Shown one piece after another: positions 57,223 through 64,000 of a stretch of DNA of 64,000 nucleotides (within the stretch, counting starts at the first letter, position 1; every line of letters begins with the position of its first letter). A program made the translations under genes and the position numbers. Location: NCBI GenBank assembly GCA_029216955.1, contig JANAVB010033216.1, positions 5,440,871 through 5,504,870 on the forward strand, in the 5' to 3' direction. Origin of the DNA: Iris pallida. Lineage: Eukaryota > Streptophyta > Magnoliopsida > Asparagales > Iridaceae. Under the pieces are notes generated by a model. That model saw only the letters and a list, made by a program, of their open reading frames with translations, made no database searches and was not told where the DNA came from.

Positions 57223-58774
57223 TGTGAAGTAGAATATTGTAATGATTTCTATTAATGAAATAGTTACATATACATAGGAAAGGCTAACCCCTCTCACTTT
57301 TATTCTAACCAATGTGGGACTAAAGTCCAATACTACTAATACTTAACACCCTCCCTCAAGCTGGAGTATAGATGTCAACCATGTCCAGCTTGTTACACAG
57401 AAATTGATTCCGAGAACCCAAAAATGACTTCGTGAAGATATCAGCTATCTGATCACCGATCCTCACATGGTGAAACTTAATCATCCCCTTTGTATACTCA
57501 TCACGGACAAAATGTATGTCAATTTCAATGTGCTTCGTCCTTTCATGAAATATAGGATTAGTAGCAATATGGATGGCAAACTAGTTATCACACCAAAGAT
57601 CTGTTGTTTTAGATCATGTTTCTTCTCCTAGTTCTTGTAAAAGATGCTTCAGATATAACACCTTCGTTGTGCCACGAGCAATGGCTTGATATTCTGCTTC
57701 TGAACTTGACCGTGCTATCACACTCTTTTTTTGCTTTTCCACGATACCAAGTTTTCGCTAATAAATATCGCCAGATGTAGACCGTCTATCAGTCAAGCCT
57801 GCACCCCAGTCAGCATCGGTAAAGCACTCAACACGAGTATGTCCATGATTCTCCATCTGAATTTCTTTTTCCGGATTCTTGACTAGATAGCACAGAATTC
57901 TGAGAACTGCCTACCAATGTAAAACTCTTGGAGAGGCCATAAATCTACTTACGATACTTACGGCGAAAGAAATGTTCGGACGAGTCATAACCGCCAAGTA
58001 GTTGAGTTTTCCAACCACTCGACGATACTGATCTGGATTGGTCATCAGAACCCCCTCGTCTGGTAGTAACTTTGCCTCTGGATCCATGGGTGAGGCTTCT
58101 CCCTTGGCTTGAATTGTTACTGCATCATTTAGTATGTCCAGCACATACTTCCTATAAGACATAACAATGTTCCGCTTACCCCGTGTGTCATCAATGTCCA
58201 AGAAATAGTTCAACGATCCCATATCCTTGGTTTGAAATTGTTCTCGCAGGAACTTTTTTAGTCATGTAATACCCTGGTTGTCCTCCCCCATGATTACAAT
58301 ATCGTCAACATAGGTACCAAATAGTATCATTCCAGCTGATGTCTGTCGGTAGAATACCGAATGATCCTTCTTGGTTTGACGCATGCCAAACTGAGTAACA
58401 ACATGTGTGAATCGACCAAACCACGCACGGCATGATTGTTTAAGGCCGTAGAGGGCCTTCGCAGATGACACACTTTACCCTCCTTGCAAGTGGGGCAGGG
58501 GGGCGATGCAGGGGCGCTGACAGCAGCAGGGGCGGGGGGCGTTAGGGTGGGGGTGGGGGGGCAAGGGGGCGGTGGCAAGGGGGCTAGGGTTAGGCTTTTG
58601 TTTTGTGGAGAGGGAGAAGGGAGTGGATGGGTTATGGCTCTGATATCATGTAGAGTAGAATAATGGGATGATTTCTATTAATGAGAGAGTTACATATATA
58701 TAGGAGAGGCTAACACCTCTCACTTTTATTTTAACCAATGTGGGACTAAAGCCCAATACTTTTAATACTTAACA
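57223..58774 (-). mobile_element. Copia retrotransposon with 126-bp LTRs, internally deleted (1552 bp)
   Basis: Two 126-bp LTRs (57223-57348 and 58649-58774) share AATGATTTCTATTAATGA, AGGCTAAC-CCTCTCAC and AATGTGGGACTAAAG, ending TACTTAACA. On the minus strand a tRNA-Met-type primer site (58636-58648) follows the right LTR and the purine tract CTTGAGGGAGGG precedes the left. The interior is only 1.3 kb, with RT and post-RT fragments. A G-rich low-complexity tract (58490-58590) sits near the 5' end. Gag, protease and integrase are gone. Confidence 0.88.
57911..58471 (-). pseudogene. Copia reverse transcriptase fragment
   Basis: Minus frames 58262-58471 and 57911-58222 give ALYGLKQSCRAWFGRF, the catalytic FGTYVDDIVIMGED, MGSLNYFLDIDDTRGK and YRRVVGKLNYLAVMTRPNIS. 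This is RT from palm to connection region. A stop at 58260 splits it, and a bad join at about 58440-58480 attaches it to the G-rich tract. Confidence 0.88.
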
Positions 58775-58779
58775 GTGGT

Positions 58780-60480
58780 CGAGAGAGCGGCATAGACAGT
58801 AATGCTAACCGCATCATTTTCTTTATCTCGACCTTGTTGATGAACCAGTCCAGATCAAATGATTAGCGGGAGTACGCGTACCCAAGTAGTCAATCTTTTT
58901 GCCTCTCCAAATATTGCACTATATGGAACTACTAAAATAAGCTAAGAAGACGTAGGAGGGAGCGGAAGAAGTCAAGAAGCAAAAGCTGAAGAGAAAGCAA
59001 CAAAGCCATAAAGAGCCACCCTAGCCCACAACACTACTACTACCAAAGCCTATCAAAGCCAACCATCATTAACATACTAGCATCCATGCCCGTCTCAGCT
59101 TATCCACTACTATCTTCATCACCTTTACTTCCAAATTCAAGTTCCGTCTCTAATCTATTAGTAGCCTAACTAAGAATCTTGACTTGATTTTTGACCGACG
59201 AATTCTATTTTTCGGCAGGAAAATAAGTCCGACTAGTGGAGGCATTTTTTTAAATAGATAGGAAAATGTACGTAAAACGGTTTTAAATCAATTGTAGATC
59301 GATTTGTGGGCCTCTAAGGTCGTTTTTATGACTGATCATAATATATATATGTGTGTATGTGTGTGTGTGTACGCGCGCGCGCGCTCTCTCTCTCTCTCCC
59401 TCTCTCTCCTACGTGGAATGATCGGCGTGGCTCTTAGGCACCCTTAGACGAAAGAGTGGTCTTTCAAGATTGGTCGTTGTGTGTCACCACCTCCCACCTA
59501 TCCTACACATTCGATCAAGGTTGTCACTGCGAAGCTATAGTCAAGGTGTACGGGTGCACTTTCATTAAGTCTATAGAAACCCGTGTTTTTTATTAACAGT
59601 CGATTTTTTTCTCGTAGCGACCAACGTCAAATAATGAAATTGGACTATTTTACAGCAATATAAGATAGAAGTTTGTGAAAATGGACATGTGGCCTCCTTG
59701 TATGTCCACCTCTTCCGAACAAACCCGAGAGTATCAATGGAATGCCTGAGTGGAACCATATAGAAATACTTGCAAATGAATACGAAGAAACCATACCAAA
59801 TAAAGAACTATACTAGAAGGTCGAAGCTTGCGGCTCCCATGTTGCAAACAATCAAATATGAACCTTGTATGTCGCTCTTCTTTCCTCGTGGACAGGAATC
59901 ACACCAACTTGTGTTGCGTGATTCCACTGTATATTTTTACACTTGACTGAGTGGACAGTTGACTGGAATAGATCTTCGATTCGTCCAGCGAGTAGGTGGA
60001 CGACATGCTTATCTTGTGTAACAACATTGCAAAGCGAGTAATTCTTCTAGTCGGACAGCTATGTGAAAACACTCCAGAGAAAGTGGCGCTTTTGTGTAAC
60101 ATGCTATGATATCATGAAAGAAAACTGAATCTATCTACAACCGGTAGGAGTTGCTATCCATATAGTTCAATGAAAGTTCTACTTGCAGCCATAGAGAGTT
60201 CTCTTTCATATGCTTTCAATCCAACGGAGTAAGGTGCCCGAAGGAAGGATCTGACACAAGTTGGAGCTAAGGATCGACAGAAAGCTAGGATTTTTCGTGC
60301 TTCTCCCATCCTAAGGAACTAAGGAGTTAACGATCTCTCAGCTTAAGGAGATATCTAGCCAAGCGATTCACCTTATCTAGACACGCCAATAGGTAGGCGT
60401 GAGGATGTAAGTCAAAGGTTCCATCCATATAAGACACCACTTGAACTTGTGCATGCTGATATTAAAAAAAGGAGCTTTCT
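58780..60480. other. Unassigned sequence
   Basis: No frame over about 67 codons looks real. Parts at 59760-60460 (dense, mixed composition with TCTAGACACGCCAATAGG and similar) have the look of plant mitochondrial spacer DNA, but I cannot name a gene. Confidence 0.3.
59345..59406. repeat. Compound (TA)(GT)(GC)(CT) microsatellite
   Basis: ATATATATGTGTG, then TGTGTGTGTG, CGCGCGCG and CTCTCTCTCT follow one another. Confidence 0.9.
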
Positions 60481-60484
60481 AGAC

Positions 60485-60507
60485 AAAAAAAAAAAAAAAA
60501 AAAAAAA
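60485..60507. repeat. Poly-A run
   Basis: 23 consecutive A. It could be a retroposon tail, but no LINE or SINE body is recognisable upstream. Confidence 0.6.
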
Positions 60508-60826
60508 CTAGTCTTTCAAGCAGTAATCGGGACATGCTAAACCAGTATCAGCCATATCGTATCAGTATCGGCCTATACTACAAACTATGGTGAGATAACA
60601 CATAAATATAGAGAAAGAAAAATAGAAAAACACTACATGATAATTATGACTATGTAAGTTCCTAGTATTAATAGATAAATAAATCAAAATAGACATTTCA
60701 TCAAGATACAAATTTCGTAAAGCTACATTCTCTTGTCTTACTCGACAGGGTAGATACTAGAAACAACCGATCTAGATGCCTATATAGTATTATTATGTTA
60801 TTGTTAGGTATCCATTTGTTCGAGTT

Positions 60827-61003
60827 CTACATTTTTATGCATTCAACATAAGTTACACCCCTCACTCCTGTAACATTTTCAATATAAATCATGCTAAAGT
60901 GTTCCCAAATATTGGATGAACTACTACGAGGTCCTCCTCCTTTATGGTCTTGTATCCTACGTGGTTGCAACGGTTGAGGTTGTGGTTGTTGTTGTCCATT
61001 ATC
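60827..61003 (-). pseudogene. Possible hAT transposase N-terminus with BED zinc finger
   Basis: The minus strand gives a Gln/Pro-rich lead (QQQPQPQPLQP), GGGPRSSSSNIWEHFSMIYI and a single Cys further on, ending at a stop at 60827. SS-xWEHF with a following C is how BED-type fingers of plant hAT transposases begin. The second Cys and the His pair are not seen. Confidence 0.45.
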
Positions 61004-64000
61004 TATGACCTTTAGACTGAGTACTGAATACTAGAAATCTAGAACTAGAAGCCTTAAAGGTGACAAATGTGAAGTAAATAAGAGAGTATGAGTTGTAAAT
61101 TTGACAATTTGTGACACTATCAGATATAACAAACCATATTTATACAGTTTTGGATGATCAAAATGACCATAAATACCCTTCTATGGAGTATTATGGAGAT
61201 ATTTGGTCATTTTTAGTGAAACATCAAAATTGACTTAAATAACGTCCATAAACGGCTAAATTAGGGGGCATTTTGGTAAAAATGGTCCTAAATGACCATA
61301 TTACTCTTGTAAAATGGTTGTTGGGAAGAATTTGACTAAATTGTCCCTCAAAAAAAATCATAAACGTCCATATAGGTGTAAATTGGTACAAAAAGCCAAA
61401 CATTCAGATTTCAGGAAGGTGGAGGATCCCATGGGGGGAGGATCGGGCCTGATCCAAGTCCGAACCGAGCCTTTATCAGGCCTTGACCGGGCCAGTTCTA
61501 CATGCTTGGGGGTAAAACCCGGTCCGACCCAGTTGGGGAACCAGGCCTGGTTGTGGGAACAGGGAGCAGTCCGATCCGAATGGGAGAACGGACCGGTCTG
61601 GTCCAGGCTTTGACCAGAATGAGCCGACCCATCTCAGGTTTTACCGAGCCAGGCCGTAGTCAGTTTCCAGGCCGCACAACCCACCAAACACCTTGAATAA
61701 TACCTAGGGTCTCTTTGTGTCTACCTACAAAAGAAAATAAACAAATGAATTTTCTACATATAGCTCTCTAAGAGAGAATATTTACATAGAAGCCCTAATA
61801 AACGTACAAAGTAACACAGGAAATAATATTTTAAAGGAAAAGCGAAATTAGACTACAGGGAGAAACAGTTTTACATATCTAAGTACATTTTTCTAATGAT
61901 CGTGACAGATATGTCTACACACACTATGCACCAGCAGGAACATGGTATTCATATATGTGTGCTCGCTGAAATTTGATGACAGTTTATATCCAATAAAAAA
62001 ACAATATATAAAAAAAAACATTGATTGTTTTTCTAAGATAATACTTAAGTAGGACATGTCCTTATGAGGAAAAATCATGAATCCTTCTACAAAGCTTTGC
62101 AGTAATAGGGAAAGAATCAAGAAGAATTAGATATAGAAAATAGTTCATTTTATCACCAAAAGACAAATCTGACATGTCCCTAATGTGTGGTGTGTGATAC
62201 ATATCTGACATAATCACGACACAACATGACCATAATTTAGGAGTCTTTGTATTTCCTAGGATAAATAGTGTAGCAATGCTCTTCATGCGGGATGACTTGT
62301 TCTGTCCAGGATGCATATAACCAACAGTCTATTTGCCACTTCTGTCAAAGTTCCGACTCCTGATCACAAATGGCTAGCAGCCAATTAATTAGCTCGAATG
62401 TGCTAAACCAAGGACAACAGGTCAGAATTAAGATAGTAACTAACTGACTATAAAAGATACCTCACCACTTGAGCATACTCGCTCGGACATTAAATGAACT
62501 CTTGCATTAGCTAACCATCCAAATAAGACACTCAAAAAGTATTTCCTTCACCTGATGAAACGACTATCTATTTAACGTGTGATAGGTAGTCCAATAACAT
62601 GCTGGTTTACAAAGTGCACATTGAGGGTTTGGTATGTATGTTTGCTACTAACTTTGTCAATCGTATGAATACAAGTATATCATCAGCAACGTAAGCCCCA
62701 GTGAAGACCCAAGATTTAGTCATGTATCGGATACGAAATGAGAGTTTGTTATACATATATTTGACTGATTGAGTCTCATGTGTACATCTGGGAACATTTT
62801 TGCAAGTGGGCCAAGTAATGATACACACAAGATCCATCAATGTATCATGTCCTAACGGTCATGGATCGAGACATGACAAGTATCAATGCCTAGTGAGTAT
62901 GTGTTCGAGTGGGGTGACTAGGTCATTTGCACAGCAACGATCATGACCAATTTTACCCGAATTCACTGTATAGGTGGCGAACTGTGTTCCAGTTCGCACA
63001 TACCGGAACGTTCGCACATAGCGGTACATGGTATGTGGCAAACTTGTATGTGGTTTCCACATTCCTGTGACCAATGATCTAATATATGGACGTGGATCTA
63101 GAGGACACTATTTGATGATTCTCATGTGATATTAGAAGATATACAATGACAATATTTGGAGAATGAGAGCTTTGAGGCCCTTGACACTCAAGAAGAAGAA
63201 GGTACCCTATCTCACATAATATCACAACAATCTCAACATTCTACCTATACTAAACGAAGAGTGTATCTTAGCAAGGATAAAGGGAAAAAAGATTTAGTTC
63301 TTTTAGTTAATTTCAAGAAAAAAATTAAGAGAGAATTACTTGGTACTTCTTTTTGAAAAAAAACATTATTGCTAAGAAGCTTACAATGAATTTACTGATT
63401 TGGTTTAAATTTTATATTATAAAAAAATATTATATTGCATATGCATCCCAAAAAATGTTACACATTCCAGTTCAATGTACTACGTTCAGATAAGCCTTCT
63501 GAAGTAGCCTACCCCCAACGTACCGCATATCATACCCACAACGTACTGAGTATCAGGACCCCAGCGTACCACGAACCCATTTTTGTTTCGTGTACTGGAG
63601 CATTCCACGTAACCCTAGGAATTACTCCCATCTCGGATATGAGATGGAGTTTGTTATGATTATATTTGAATGATTGGGCTGTGGACTGGGACTTTGAGAG
63701 TCAATCGTTTCCTATACCCTATTTTCGACTTCCATTCGGACGTTAGCTAGGCTAGAACTTGTGTAAACTAAACGGTAAGCTTTTAGGAGCCTGTGATGAT
63801 CTTAGCACCCAAGCAGAATTGCTAATGTTCTTCGGCGACTACATATGACAATATTAAGTATGGTGCATACTCTCACAAAACCTAATAAATAAAGAGATCA
63901 AACATAATGTACTACTCAATGCATTCTCATATTTGAATGTTTAATGGTTTCTTCATTGTGATAGTATATTGCTCAAGGATCTAGGGTTTCTACCACATTA
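61004..64000. other. Unassigned sequence with weak repeats
   Basis: 61430-61690 is GC-rich with GGGCC/CCGGTC blocks like hAT ends. A 50-bp block near 62719 recurs diverged near 63634. GTTCGCACATA-CGG is doubled at 62992-63024, and AACGTAC-type units recur at 63495-63580. A 66-codon plus frame at 63156-63356 (Lys-rich end) matches nothing I know. Confidence 0.35.

Noticed and set aside
58327..58578. Pro-rich protein PPPPCPPTPTLTPPAP
   Set aside because: Translation of the G-rich low-complexity tract joined to an RT fragment.
1..64000. CRISPR arrays, bacterial operons, riboswitches
   Set aside because: The repeats found are LTRs, minisatellites or microsatellites; the coding style, introns and elements are those of a plant nucleus.

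Overview
The window is plant nuclear DNA (flowering plant). The evidence is layered LTR retrotransposons, a CACTA element, hAT elements, plant-type spliced exons, a broken UGT85-type glycosyltransferase gene, and old copies of plant mitochondrial (cob) and plastid (ycf3, trnS) DNA. I see no intact, clearly functional host gene. It reads as heterochromatin-like intergenic DNA in which elements have inserted into one another. The species cannot be named from the sequence.

Left part (1-16.7 kb): a three-level nest. The oldest layer is a minus-strand Tat/Ogre-like Ty3-gypsy element (5' LTR 15415-16703, PBS 15394-15411, decayed gag 12776-14305). It is cut at 12759/12760 by a minus-strand element with a very long LTR (9619-12759) and a gene-free interior (5631-9618). 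The left LTR of that element is in turn cut by a plus-strand gene-free LTR element (1-4800, running off the window). A 480-bp tandem duplication (4564-5523) spans that last junction.

Middle left (16.7-34 kb): a minus-strand UGT85-like pseudogene is split into a 3' part (17988-18602) and a 5' part (33160-33899) by a 14.5-kb Ty1-copia element (18603-33159). The copia reverse transcriptase region is itself split by a second gene-free gypsy-type element (22848-30238) flanked by a perfect 5-bp target duplication.

Middle right (34-48.5 kb): a stretch of unassigned host DNA is interrupted by a solo LTR (34867-36336, perfect 5-bp target duplication) and by an 11.2-kb CACTA element (36594-47762). The CACTA element has matched TIRs, subterminal repeats, a TNP2-type transposase gene and a second multi-exon gene joining an En/Spm-type region to a Ulp1-like C48 protease whose catalytic residues are all present.

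Right part (48.5-64 kb): decayed repeats; a 1.24-kb internally deleted hAT element (51429-52668, 8-bp target duplication); two in-phase exons of a DUF971/GBBH-like gene (53643-53958); a chimeric organelle-derived block with mitochondrial cob (56061-56188) beside plastid ycf3 exon 1 and part of trnS-GGA (56284-57078); an 846-bp hAT-type MITE made largely of GGGTA repeats (55015-55860, 8-bp target duplication); and a 1.55-kb copia element with only 126-bp LTRs (57223-58774). From about 58.8 kb to the end I see only a hAT BED-finger exon remnant (60827-61003), microsatellites and weak repeats.

The genes do not form a shared pathway. What connects them is insertion order: the target-site duplications and interrupted reading frames let the layers be ordered in time.
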